Below, one piece after another: positions 9,441-20,739 of a stretch of 64,000 nt of DNA. Made by a program: the position numbers and the translations under genes. The stretch is from Gibbula magus (taxonomy: Eukaryota; Mollusca; Gastropoda; Trochida; Trochidae). The notes below the pieces were generated by a model. The model searched no databases and was not told the DNA's origin. It was given only the letters and a program-made list of their open reading frames with translations. Location of the stretch: assembly GCA_936450465.1 (NCBI GenBank), contig OW388300.1, positions 51,198,551 to 51,262,550 of the forward strand, given 5' to 3'. Every line of letters starts with the position of its first letter. Position 1 is the stretch's first letter.

Positions 9441-9894
9441 CCACTGAAGGAGGCGGGCTGCGAGACAACCCGAGAGCAGAGGAGGTAGAAAAGACGAACG
9501 CGTGGACAGACGACGGAGCGTCTGAGCGAACGAGAGGCAGTCAGACGACATACCTCCTAACCGATGCTACTAGCGAGTAGCGACAGTCCTCCCATTACGT
9601 GCGAAGCGCTAGAGCACGAGCCTGCACATGCCGCATGAGTTGAAATAAACAACTCTCCAGTAACGGCAGCTAGAAGCGCTGACCTAGAGAACCGCTATAG
9701 TTGAGATGCACAGTGTATAAGGAAATAAAAAAATCCTCTCCATGCCCAGCTTGGGTAGAAGAGCATCATTATAACCTCTAAAAGATTCAAACGAGAATCA
9801 GAAACCTCGGTCGAGGGTATTTTATCGTATATTGCCAAACTTTGAGAGCAGCAAAATGGACATTCAGTCTTGCTCGCGATAAAGAAAGAAGTGA
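9441..9894. other. Non-coding internal part of DIRS-type shell
   Basis: GC-richer than the surroundings and without a usable ORF. No RT, RNase H or recombinase motif seen in any frame. It probably represents leader or linker sequence kept from a full DIRS after loss of coding DNA, or unrelated filler. Confidence 0.5.
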
Positions 9895-10036
9895 CGTCAC
9901 GGGCTTAAGCCTAGCAGGGAGCGAGGGTGTAGGGAGGTAACTCAGAGTCTCTACATTTTACAGTGTTATATTAGTCGAGTGATTGAGAGAGACTCAATTG
10001 GCTACGGAGAGTTATCAACTGGAGTATGTAAATAAT

Positions 10037-12119
10037 TATCATTCAGCACACTTGGGGTTCTGTGGTAAGCTACCTTTCTCTGTCGTGAACTTATGATGAC
10101 ATGAAATGAGTTTCCATTTTCACATTTTGTGCCAAGGTATAGCTTCCAATCAGAGTTACAGTAACATATTTTGCACTTTATCGTGTCCATGCTTCCAGGA
10201 TTTAAGTAAATTATCGATAGATGTCAATCATGAGATGTTTATAAAGCGGCATGGCTGCTCGGATCTGAAGAACAATGAATGTATTTTCATCAAATTTGGA
10301 ATTTATAATCTTGTTAGCTCTATCTTCCACCCCTCAAAGTTTGTGACCTTCACCGTATGTGACGGTCACGGGGTAATTTAAGTTAGCAGATGTATTATGA
10401 TACATTTTTATTTTAAAGTTGTTGTGTATAGTTGTGATATGCACAAAAAACATTGGTTTGTCCATAAAACTTCATAAAGTTTTTAAATGTGAATGGAACT
10501 GCCCATAACTTGGTGTGATTTACTTTATACTTTGTGTTCTTAGTAGAGCATGCGTGTTACTGATCTTCAGGTAATATGAACTGGGCAATTGAATATCTAG
10601 CAATGTCTAAATGTTAGATGCATAAAAATTGGTTTAATGCCATAAACGAAGTGTCATATTTTCTCAAAATGTCAACTCTTACTGGGTATTGTTAATACAA
10701 TCACAAATTATATTTATTTGCTACGAGATAAAATAAAAAGAACTACTCAAAAACAATTTAAGATACTAGTAAGATATCCATTACATTGTAAACATATATA
10801 TTTGCACTTAAAATTCAGAGTTTACAATTCGATATGAGTTGAAACAGTACAAAACTTGGCAGAAATAGTACCACTTCATTGGTGAACCATTGTACATATT
10901 TACCTATGTTTACATATATTTACATAGTTATATACACATAACGAGGTTTCAATTGAAACACGAACACTTATTATTTTGGTGGAGGTTGTGATTAAAGTTA
11001 CTGTTTGAGAGTTTGACCGTCATGTCTATGTACCAGCTGTTGCGTCGGTATGGCAAACGAATGTTGTGACACTGTCATGGGCAGATGTAAGTCACAAATG
11101 TCGTTTTGTTGAACGTTCTGAAAACTGCTTTCATTATTTCCCTGTGATTATTAACGTAAAATCGCGATGCAAAGTTTAGATTTGATTACGGGATGTAAAT
11201 ACATTAAAGTGTTTATTTAATCTACTCAATCCAAGAGCTCTAGAACATATAACTGAATAAACATGGGATGTAATATCTGAAGTAACAAATCGTAACTGAT
11301 TCACTGAAAGTCGATAAAATAAATCATATCGAGTATCAAACGATGATGTGAATTAAAAGGAAAATGATATCCAAGTATTCAAGTATATCACAAGCAATTC
11401 ATTGAAGTTAAGACTTACGTGTATACTCAAGATGTGTTTCTCATTTTACTTCACAATATGTTTGACAACAAATACACTGCTCTTGACTGACAACACACAA
11501 CATACATAACACAATGAGACATGAATGTCTACAAACAATAAGCTGTTCTAAACGTGTTAAATGATTAATGTATGTCGACATTAAAAAGTAAAAGTGATCG
11601 TGTAAATCTAGGTACTTTTTTATGCTTTTTGTAATTCCGGACACTTATAAACTTTTTTACTTCACCTATTTAAGCTTTTTATTTCCCTTATTTATATATT
11701 ATCTAGACCTTTTAAAGGTAGTACCTGTGCAGAGAATTAGGCATATCAAGTCTTCAAAGTGGAAGAAAAAATAACAATGTGTAGTCTGTAGCATCAGCAT
11801 GACTTTACACCAAGTACACTTGACGCAAACATGACTATAACTATGCTACACTGTGGGATTACGTGCACTTCCATCCTCGTAGGATAAACAGATACAATAT
11901 TTAGGTGTTCTGAATGCATACTACAGTATACTGACAAAGCTAATAAACTTTTTTCACATCAGTACCTAAGATATACCAATGACGATCACATATCGTATTC
12001 TGAATCAGCTGTTCTTGTACTACTCATACTTGCGTATATATGTGTATACAGTAAAATTGTGCATCGTTGAGAGTAACATAGATAAATGATAATCTTGATG
12101 TAAATGGTATGTAACGTTT
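10037..12119. other. Non-coding stretch, diverged repeat material
   Basis: No supported gene. One phrase near 10575 (GAACTGGGCAATTGAATATCTAGCAATG) has a diverged counterpart at about 20515, so this may be the decayed end of another A-B unit. The ORFs at 10106-10381 and 11441-11644 show no motif, no paralogue conservation and AT-driven composition. Confidence 0.45.
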
Positions 12120-12691
12120 AATTTGTTCGTATTTGCGTTTTACGTCTTAAAAATCAAAAGAGGTTTACAGGATGTTATACATCAGTTATGTGTATACAAG
12201 CTTACAAGCTTACAAGAGGCGTTGTATTTCTCACCTCAAATAAGATTCTTTCTTCTGATAAACTCTAATATAAACTGTTGCACAAACGTTGCCTATTACT
12301 CGACATTGAATCAATCAAATTAAGTATCTAACTAAGTATCTTTCTGCATTTCTTGCTGTCTAATCTGACATAAATAACGTTAACCTTTGCTTATTTGATC
12401 AAAGTCCTTCTTAACAGTGTTTGTCACTGCTTATACTGAAACTAATTTCTCACTTTGAAGTTCACTTAGGTTCCCGGGCGTTGCATGGTTGAGAGCAAGG
12501 TCACACTCTTCTAGATATTTCGTGGCCGCAAAGTATTCCTTGATTTCTTTAATGTGAATCCAGTCATGGATTTTCAATGGTTTATTACAAAGGTTATTGA
12601 ATAACATAAAAGGGGAGTCTCAATATTGCAAGATTGATTCTTTGATATCGTTCATATTCCAGTTTAAACATCAACGCTGGTAAATCTTATT

Positions 12692-13060
12692 TAAAAAATA
12701 GTAGACGAGTTGTCGTGATTTATCGTTGAATAAAACATAGCAGGGAGTATAAAACATTGTTTTCTTTTATTCTACAATGAAGCACAACAACTCGTCTTCT
12801 AATTCGTATATGAAATGCCCTTGAACACCTACTCGCTTTTATATAAAAACCGCGGAGATATTGTGTTGTTTGTATCAACTATATTTTGAAACTATTAATG
12901 CCTCCCGTCGTAGAACACATTCTCTAGAATTGGACAATCAAAGCGACGTAAAATATGACGTCATTTGCTTAGCGTCGCTCTGACGTCTAAAATCACGAGC
13001 ATGTTTTATTGGCTCATAGAGTACGCAAACCACTACCCCACTGTGCTCCACAAACTGTGC
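12692..13060 (+). repeat. Palindromic-headed repeat, copy 1
   Basis: About 370 bp, matching 27408-27820 throughout most of its length (shared TTTATCGTTGAATAAAACAT, CCTCCCGTCGTAGAACACAT, AATCACGAGCATGTTTTATT). The first ~120 bp form an imperfect hairpin: the sequence GACGAGTTGTCGTG...TTTATCG pairs with GAAGCACAACAACTCGTC. No ORF. Probably a MITE or foldback-type element; no clear flanking duplication at this copy. Confidence 0.65.
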
Positions 13061-13324
13061 TAACACTTCGAAACTACTTGTATAGACAGAATTCACAAGA
13101 TTGTGATAATAGCTTGAATAAATGTGTTAATGTCGTTTTGGCCATTACTTCCATTGAATTTTGTTTTTGAAGATATTTTTATTTTAATATAATTACCTTA
13201 ACGTAGATTTACGATTAAACCAGAGCCGTTACCTATTAATTCAATGTGTTTTAGTCAAAATTGTTAATTCTTGAATGTCTTGATCTTTACTTAGGTAGCA
13301 GTAAAACATGAGATGTTTGTGGAA

Positions 13325-13600
13325 TTAGGGATGTCGAAATAAAGATTGATGCGTTCTCAAATACAATATGTTATAAGTCATCTCAACGTGCTTCCGGTGA
13401 AAGCTAGTTATACCGTAATGTTCCTTATTAGAAGTTTCATATGCCTGTACTGCACATCCAATTGATTGTGTGTGGGCCTCCCTTCCTAAGTCAGTAGTTG
13501 TATCTATTCCATCTGTTTTGAGAGGACAAGCTTTGATTATGTCTGGTGAATCTTCCATCTACCGCAGTGCACAGAGCCTAATGTGACATAACACTCAACT
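13325..13600. repeat. Conserved core of block A, copy 1
   Basis: About 150 bp conserved in at least five block-A copies (also about 22120-22250, 51340-51470, 53450-53580, 62540-62660). In this copy it is open on both strands; the minus frame has ATG 13558-13556 (MEDSPDIIKACPLKTDGIDT...), the plus frame reads CVWASLPKSVVVSIPS. Other copies have stops in the minus frame (TGA in place of TGT). Its strand and coding status are undecided. Confidence 0.45.
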
Positions 13601-15190
13601 GACTTTGCATATGTCCAACATATTCCATTATTTATGCAGTTACATTTGACATTCGATGTGAATGTAAAATGTCGCCAGATCTCCAGGTTGATATTTATGA
13701 CATGTATGAAGTCCTAAAAGTTTTCAACTAAATAATACACTTTAAAACTGAAAACACTATTTATAGTTGTCTCTAACAAGTAGAATTACTGATCTATTGT
13801 GATAGTTAAGGCATTGGGCTAAGGCATATGAAACCCAAACTGCAGTTTAATAATGATAAATGATTCGTTAGGAAAGGTAAGAAACGGAAGGAATGTCCTA
13901 AAGTAATTGAACAAACATCTCATATATATCCAACACACTATGTAATTGGTTACTTGCAAGTTTGACAACCTCTGTTTGTAACACGGGAAGGGGAAAGGCA
14001 TATGGACATATAAACAACGTTAGACATAATAGTCATACGATTATGCATTTGTGAAGAGGAAGTGCTTCCAGTAAAAATCCATTCCTGTTACAATGTATCT
14101 CATATGAACCTGATGAAACTAATTTGAATGTATGTCGAACTAAAAGTACATGTAAAGACTGAATATTCATCTCCAGGATTAAGTAATTCATTTTGCTGAA
14201 AAAGTGAGCAATGTATTGGACTGTTGAATTATATACTCAGAAAACGTAACATTTCGTAAGGATAGCGCAAAACTGATATAATAACTGGGAGTTAACTTCA
14301 CATGTCATTTACTACAGATATGTTTATTCAATTGATACTGATACTGATACTGAGTCCAAAATCAGATAAAACGTTAATTGTTCAAGTAATCTATGGATAT
14401 CTATCTATCTATCTATCAAGAGAGTTAGTAGTTTGATTGCATGCTTGAACTTGATTTAGGCTTTGCGGAGGTGGTGAGATGTGCTTGATCAACCGTGTTT
14501 GTGATAATCTGGACAATTATATTTTTAGAAAAATGATTGTCCTTTGACATATCCGTCGGTTTACTTTTAGATTGAATCACGTGTCAGACGCCATGCAAAA
14601 CTAAAACTAGCATCTTACACGACCTTTACTTCTCTATGCAGAAACGTAGGAACCTCCATCTGCTGGATATTCTATTCTCGTAAAACCTTTCTGCGTCCCT
14701 CACTCGTATAATTGAAAATGTCAACACGGACGGACCGAGTGCTTTTATGCAAATTGAAATATGTGAATAGAAGAAACAATTCATCATAAAAAATGAGACA
14801 ATGAATGAAATTAAGATTAAATATCCTTGACGAATGTGCTTCTTGACAACTTAAGTGCTTCAAACAGAGATAATTTTTTTTTGCAACATTTAAGCTAGAC
14901 GTCAGTCTCTTTAAGTTTTTAAACAGTACTTTTGTGTAGGATCATGAATTGATAATGATTTTTATTTTGTACGAAGCTTTCAGAAGAATTAACATTTAAA
15001 TTATTGATGATAGATTAACAAGGACGATATCAGTCAAACTATTACTGATCATTCCATTCCTCTTATAAATAGAAACCTCCCATCAATAATGGCCTGAAAC
15101 AATATTCCAAATTGTGGCTGACATTACTACTGTCATACATGCGATTACTGATTTGCATTATCACTACATTGCATTGTAACATTTCAGATA

Positions 15191-15559
15191 AATATAGTAA
15201 GTAAGGAAATTTATGTATTTGTATTTTTTAATATCGGTGTTAAAGTATTTATATTTTTCGATCTTCAATTCGGTTATGCTCTATGATAGGACAAACAGCT
15301 TTAAAATTCAAAACATTCTTAGATATGAGTGTGTTTTTATAATTAAAATGAATTTAACTGAATTCGTTACAATACCAAAACTCACATCTAGTTTAAAAGA
15401 CAAAAGGGCGGCAGTTTAAGAGGCCCGCCCAATTTAGAAACAGGTTCATTTATTCTAATATATGGCGTACGTGGCAGATAAGGACAAGATGCTTAGATTG
15501 GATTAAAAGTTTGAGTGAGGGACATCACAGTGCAAAAACTGTATTCAGAAGCAAAAACA
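15191..15559. other. Junction between block A and block B, nothing recognised
   Basis: AT-rich with one 68-codon ORF (15213-15419) lacking any motif or paralogue support. No repeat boundary signature seen. Confidence 0.4.
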
Positions 15560-18500
15560 GGAAAAGTAGCGAGCAGAGATCACTAAATACCTTTGCTTAC
15601 ATGTAATCCATGACAAATATACGTTTATGTGAGCAAAGTATTTTCAAGAATGTAAAAAAAGAATGTCTTTGATGGATTAGAAAAATGTTATATTTGTCAA
15701 CATGGTAGTCGAAAAATAGTATGCATGCTGTGTTAGTGGTGGTAGTTGGTCACTGTTATGACCGACATTTAAAAAAAATATTTGAAAATATAAAAAAAAA
15801 CATTGCATAAGTGAAGCAAAAGAAGGCACATGACCAACATATAGCAATGTCACATGTTACACTTTTGTCCATTAGACTCGGATCTGTTTTTCTATTTGTT
15901 TTGTTGATCTATTTATGCCCCTCAATAACCTTACTTCCATGGTCAGATCAACAATATTATATTCACTGTTGGTGACCTTACAGTTCAGTTGTTCCTTTCT
16001 GTTATGCGTTGGATAAGATTTCATGTTTCATTTCATAACATCGACGGTTCATCGACTGTCTCAACGTAGCTTCATGTTAGGCCCAAATTAACTAAGGGGT
16101 TCAATCATAGAAATTGCTGATGCACTCTAAATATTGCGACGTACACATGACTTGTAATTCGATTAAAAAGTCCTCATACATTAAGCGACAGGGTTATAAC
16201 AATGTTTGACATATTCAGAAACTTTGATAGCTGTGTCATATGTCCTGGAGGTTGGGGGTCGTGCTTAATACAAGTAAACAGCTTTCAGTTGCACCAACAT
16301 TGGTGGTTCATCGAGTGCCTCATACTCCCATTTCACTGAGCTACGATTTGCAAAACTATTCCCAATTTTTTCTGCTACGGTTTTGGTGGCATGAGTCGGG
16401 GAAACTTTGGGGTCCATTTGTCAAATTTTATATTTCTACGAGTTACTTACGACTTACTTACGATATAGTGAGGACCCAACTCTTCCCCGACACTAATCCG
16501 CCACCACACCTCGGGCAAGGACTCATTCCCGACCCACACATGACAATAACGCCTAGTATACGACTCGTCCACGACCATGGCACTACCCAGATACAACTGA
16601 CTTACGAGTCACATACGAATCACATACTCGTTATTTGCTTATTGTCGTGTTTTGTCTGGAGCGGGTCGTCACTGGTCGTCGTGAGTATTGGTTAGTTGTA
16701 TGTGAGTTGGCATTAGTCTGGAGTCAGTCGGCAAATATGTTAGGGGAAGAAATGACTCACTACAACTGGATACGACTACATACGACTACATACGACTGAC
16801 AAGGCGACTAAGTACGACTGACAAGGCGACTAAATACTACCCAATAAGAATCAGATACGAGCCACTTACGACTCTATCACGACTGATTACGAGTTATGAC
16901 GTCTAGTAAATTGCCAAACCTGTAGAGGACAACACCGGACACTGATCATCCTGAAGATATTCAATCATAGGACTATTGTGAAATAAAGATTTTTTGCTTA
17001 CGAAATAAATTATATTTATACCAAATTTCCATCTAACTTAATATATTGTTTTGAGTAATGAGGCCGTTGTATCAAATCAAACTTTTTTTGCTACTTAATG
17101 TATGTATTAATATAAATATCTCCAAACTTGAATTCACAAAAGGTAGGTAACGGCTTTTGAAACCTATGCTAATCTAAAATGTACAGAAGGGAAGGTTAGT
17201 AATATTTCAAAATGAAACACTTCATCTTTGAAGTTAAATATGAATATTTCAAAGTAAACATATCATTTTTCAAATATGAAGATACTTATTGACCTTTGAG
17301 GGGATGTTGAATAATGTTCATTTGATTTGAATGGGTCTCTCTCTGTTTCTAAATAAAGCACTTAAAAATAAAAATATACAAAATCCACAGTATTACAAAG
17401 CAAACATATTAACGTTTCAAACTGTAAGGTTGTAATTTAGAGGGGTCTGTTTTTACATTGTATTACAACAAAGTTTAAACTAGTATTTCGATCAAATCAC
17501 TCAAAGTCACTAGAACTGCTTGCAAGTGCTTATGCTGAATAATTTACTCTCGATTTACGGCTATGTATATGAGTAAAGGTGGGTTTCAGATTGTTTATAT
17601 AATGCGCAAGTCTCAGTCTAAATAATAAATCCTTCATTCTAGAGTAATGTAGCTGCTCTGGTTAACGCTTGATCTTTATATTGAAAACCATGTTTACACA
17701 TTACAAATGATTTAATGCAAACTCAAAATAGACCACCTTTTTAATTTTAATTTTTTAAATTTAAATTTCAGTTTTGAGTTCTTATGAAGACATGACATAC
17801 AATTGGCGACTAATAACATAGTATGATCAGAATAAAGCAAAAGTTGTATAGTATGTCACGATAGAACGTATTATTAAGGATGTTAAGAGTGATATAAATA
17901 TATACGTCAATGTATATTTACCGAGGATGAATGCTACAAACAGCTTAGTATAATCAAAACACACATATCCTAACAGGGGAATGATTTAATCATTGCATGC
18001 GACTTCATAGAGAATAGCAGCAAAGTTTCTGACATCAACACACGAGTTAGTAATAGTTACACATATTCATGGCGCCCCATGACATTCCACCTTCATCATC
18101 TTAAGGTAGAGATTCTGTCTACTATTGAAAATCATTCGTCGTTACTTTCAATGAAAAATGTATATCATCATGCTTATGACGACATGACATTGTGGTGTAA
18201 TCAGAGTTTCTACATCATGGCATTATAGTGTGAATCATGATCATTCCTTGATGATGTAAAAGCATTGTGATATCATCTTTGACAGTGACAGGGCATTGTT
18301 AAAAAAAATCATCTACTGCCAAGTTTATATATCATGGACGATAATGCTTGTTATAATAGCTTTGTTCGGACAGATATTTGGATATCTGATCTGATATGTG
18401 ATCATGTCTGTAGTTTATCTCTTTGTAATAGTTTGTTGTTAATGAAACTGATATGTTTGCGATGAGGCAACACCTCATTTAACAAATTAATCAATGTCTG

Positions 18501-18987
18501 ATACTGTAATCAAAAGATCAAATGACAAGTTTTGCAAATTAATTACTTTCTTGGGGTCTACACACTAGTGATTACATGTATGAGATGACAGTAGTAATAA
18601 CAGTCGAAATCAACCAACATAAGTCTTGACTACTTTAGCAATGTTTATTTATGAGAATTCACATATCCCCTTCATTGCTGAGTATCGATATCTTCTCTGC
18701 GATTTTCGAAACTTGTGTTTTACTGTGAACATATACAGACTGTTAGCGTGAGGTTACAATCTATAAATCATTGTGTACAGCATCTTCCTGCATGGCAAAC
18801 ACATCTTAATTAAATCCTAAGAGGATAGCTTCTAACGATTTAAAGTTAAAGTGTGGCCTCTGATTAATCATAATTTATATTATTTATTTAAGGAAGGATG
18901 TTGATACTTCCACGAACATTTTCCTGACGACTCTTAATAATGCATCGCCCACAAGGTTGACGCAAACACTATAGATTGAAATCTACA
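15560..18987 (+). repeat. Repeat block B, copy 1
   Basis: Collinear with 27960-32700 and 56440-59090. Anchors: ACATGTAATCCATGACAA (15600), TGATGCACT...TTGCGAC (16120), GCACCAACATTGGTGGTTCATCG (16290), GTCTAGTAAATTGCCAAACCTG (16900), AATGAGGCCGTTG (17057), CAAAGCAAACATATT (17396). No gene. The stretch 16345-16885 replaces about 300 bp of the other copies. Confidence 0.7.
16345..16885. repeat. TACGACT-rich degenerate repeat insert
   Basis: Dominated by variants of TACGACT, CATACGA and CTTACGA with short inverted counterparts (GAGTCGGGGAA against TTCCCCGAC). It interrupts block B: the sequence before (TCATCGAGTGCCTCA) and after (GTCTAGTAAATTGCC) aligns to 29390-29410 and 29715 onwards. The 151-codon ORF at 16240-16695 spans the junction and its composition follows the repeat, so it is not a gene. 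Confidence 0.6.
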
Positions 18988-20195
18988 TGATAGGATGGCT
19001 CTGCTTTTTGTCAAACAACACGGCAGCATTGAGTTGTGTCACGTGGTATTCACAGGAGTACACAATCACACTTATTAGCGGCCCCGACTTAGTCCGGGCT
19101 GCTAGTTTTTGCGCAGTTTCCATCGCCGCTACCGCTGCGTTTTGTATTGGGTATACCTTATTTCCTAGAAGGTTCTGAGAACTCATATACATAACTTCTT
19201 ACTTATACACCTGGGGAATTTTTTTTGACATTTTCAGATTCAAAATAGAAGGTCAAGGTCACGAGTTCTGAAATCGCTAAACAAATCCTTGTAAACACGA
19301 TAACTTGAAAAATATTTGTGCTATCAGGCTCTTATTTGGTGTACATTAACAAAGGAGAAAGGCCAAGATTTGAACAGGTTTTTTGCTAACATCCGTCAAA
19401 GGTCAAGGTCAAAGCGAGGTCACGACTTAAGCATGCTTTTGCGAAATTGTCTTATTTCAACTATCAACACTTTGAATGATAACATGATTATGATACACAA
19501 TGAAAAGTGATCACTGATTGTGTGACCGTGGATTTTAAAGGTCAAGGTCACGAGATAGGGTCAAGGTCACCAGTTCTGAAATCACTAAATAACTTTTTTC
19601 CAAGAAGGTATCAACACCTCATATATATAGCTTCTTTCTTATACACCTGGAGAATTATTTTGACATGCTCACATTCAGGTCAAAGGTCAATGTCATGAGT
19701 TCTGAAATCATTGCTATCAGGCCCTTACTTGATATATATCAACTATGGAAAGACCGAGATTTGAAAAGGTTTTCGCTAAAATCTAGATCTGTCAAAGCTT
19801 TAAGGTCACAGTGAGGTCACAACTTAAGCATGCATTTGCAAACATACCTTATTTCAACTATTAACACTTTGAATCATTACATGATTGTTATACACAATAG
19901 AAAGTGATAATTGAATTTGTAATCAAAGGTCAACGTCATGAGATATTGGTCAAGGCCATGTTAATTCTTTGATCCAATTTTGAAATCAGAAATATGTTTT
20001 AAGAACAAACTTGTGAAAGGTGACACCAGTGATGATTCAAATTGTTAGAATAACTTGAATAATGAAAAAAAATGTGTTTTTAAAAAATTCCCATTTTATT
20101 TATGCTGACGAGAAGGCCGAACATGGAAAGGTGAGACCCAAAGTTTCGCGGCTTCTCTGCTTTTGTGGTGTCCCACAAACGCTCATCTAGTTTTT
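18988..20195. repeat. Insert in block B with tandem ~435-bp units
   Basis: Block B alignment (to about 32350) stops near 18987. Two diverged tandem units begin at about 19194 (CTTCTTACTTATACACCTGG) and 19629 (CTTCTTTCTTATACACCTGG), rich in AGGTCAAGGTCACGAG phrases. A GC-richer unique head (19070-19140) and a tail ending near TCATCTAGTTTTTA complete it. No TE protein. Phrases of the type 'GGTCAAGGTCAC' also occur at about 39330. Probably a non-autonomous element; termini not defined. Confidence 0.5.
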
Positions 20196-20739
20196 ATTAG
20201 TGTTTATTTATAATTTTATATTTTGTTAAACAAAATGATTATATATAAACGAAGGAATGATCATATTGCCCATTTCATGATGATGGCTCATAATCCATTA
20301 CCAACCTATCATAAAATAATTGTGTCCATGACATATTCTGTTTGGAAATGATGTTAGCCACAAAAGTGAAAGGTTTATCAGAAATGATGTTTCTTTGTCA
20401 TCACAATAAATACCAATTCTTGCTACAAACATAAGGGAAATTGGATCTACAGTATCACAACACAAATCAAATATCGGTACATTGTACTAATGGAGCAGAG
20501 AATCTAATAACATGAACTGGGTCTAATATATAGCAATTGTAAATGCCAGTGTTATGTATATGCCCCTGACTATCATTTGATTAAGCGTGTATTTCGATCA
20601 TTTGAACAGGTCGGTCATGTCACATTAGATCCCTGACATTTCACGTCTTATTGTACCTTGCAATGAGTTGATGATTAAACATAGGGACAAAACAAACGCG
20701 GGAAAAATTTAATGAATAAATCATGCTAAGAGTCCTTAC

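Larger units (their letters stand above)
5320..10036 (-). mobile_element. Small non-coding DIRS-type shell, split by piggyBac
   Basis: The outer parts form inverted terminal repeats: about 5320-5480 pairs with about 9895-10036 (shared phrases GTTGATAACTC, GAGTCTCTC, CTCCCTACACC). An internal complementary region, split at the TTAA by piggyBac (about 5555-5593 and 9381-9440), is the reverse complement of the right end joined to the left end: ACGTACTATTATTTAC crosses that virtual circle junction. This ITR-plus-ICR layout is diagnostic of DIRS retrotransposons. Removing piggyBac leaves about 0.93 kb with no ORF, so it is a non-autonomous derivative. As in the coding DIRS at 24455-27876, the ICR sits near the left end, implying minus-strand orientation. 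Confidence 0.8.
12120..15190 (+). repeat. Repeat block A, copy 1
   Basis: Collinear, diverged match to 20740-24450, 50085-51705, 51830-55520 and 60450-64000. Anchors include the terminal-exon remnant (about 12140-12230, KRGLQDVIHQ...TSLQEALYFS), the conserved core at about 13440-13590, and the AGAAACGTAGGAACCTCC...CTCACTCG segment near 14640-14710. Interrupted by a palindromic-headed repeat at 12692-13060. No intact gene. Confidence 0.7.

Noticed and set aside
16240..16695. 151-codon plus-strand ORF
   Set aside because: It spans the junction of block B and the TACGACT-rich array; residues follow the simple repeat and sister copies do not keep the frame.
18983..19192. Overlapping ORFs on both strands, GC-richer patch
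   Set aside because: Both are short, mirror each other and lie in a non-autonomous repeat head; no motif favours either strand.
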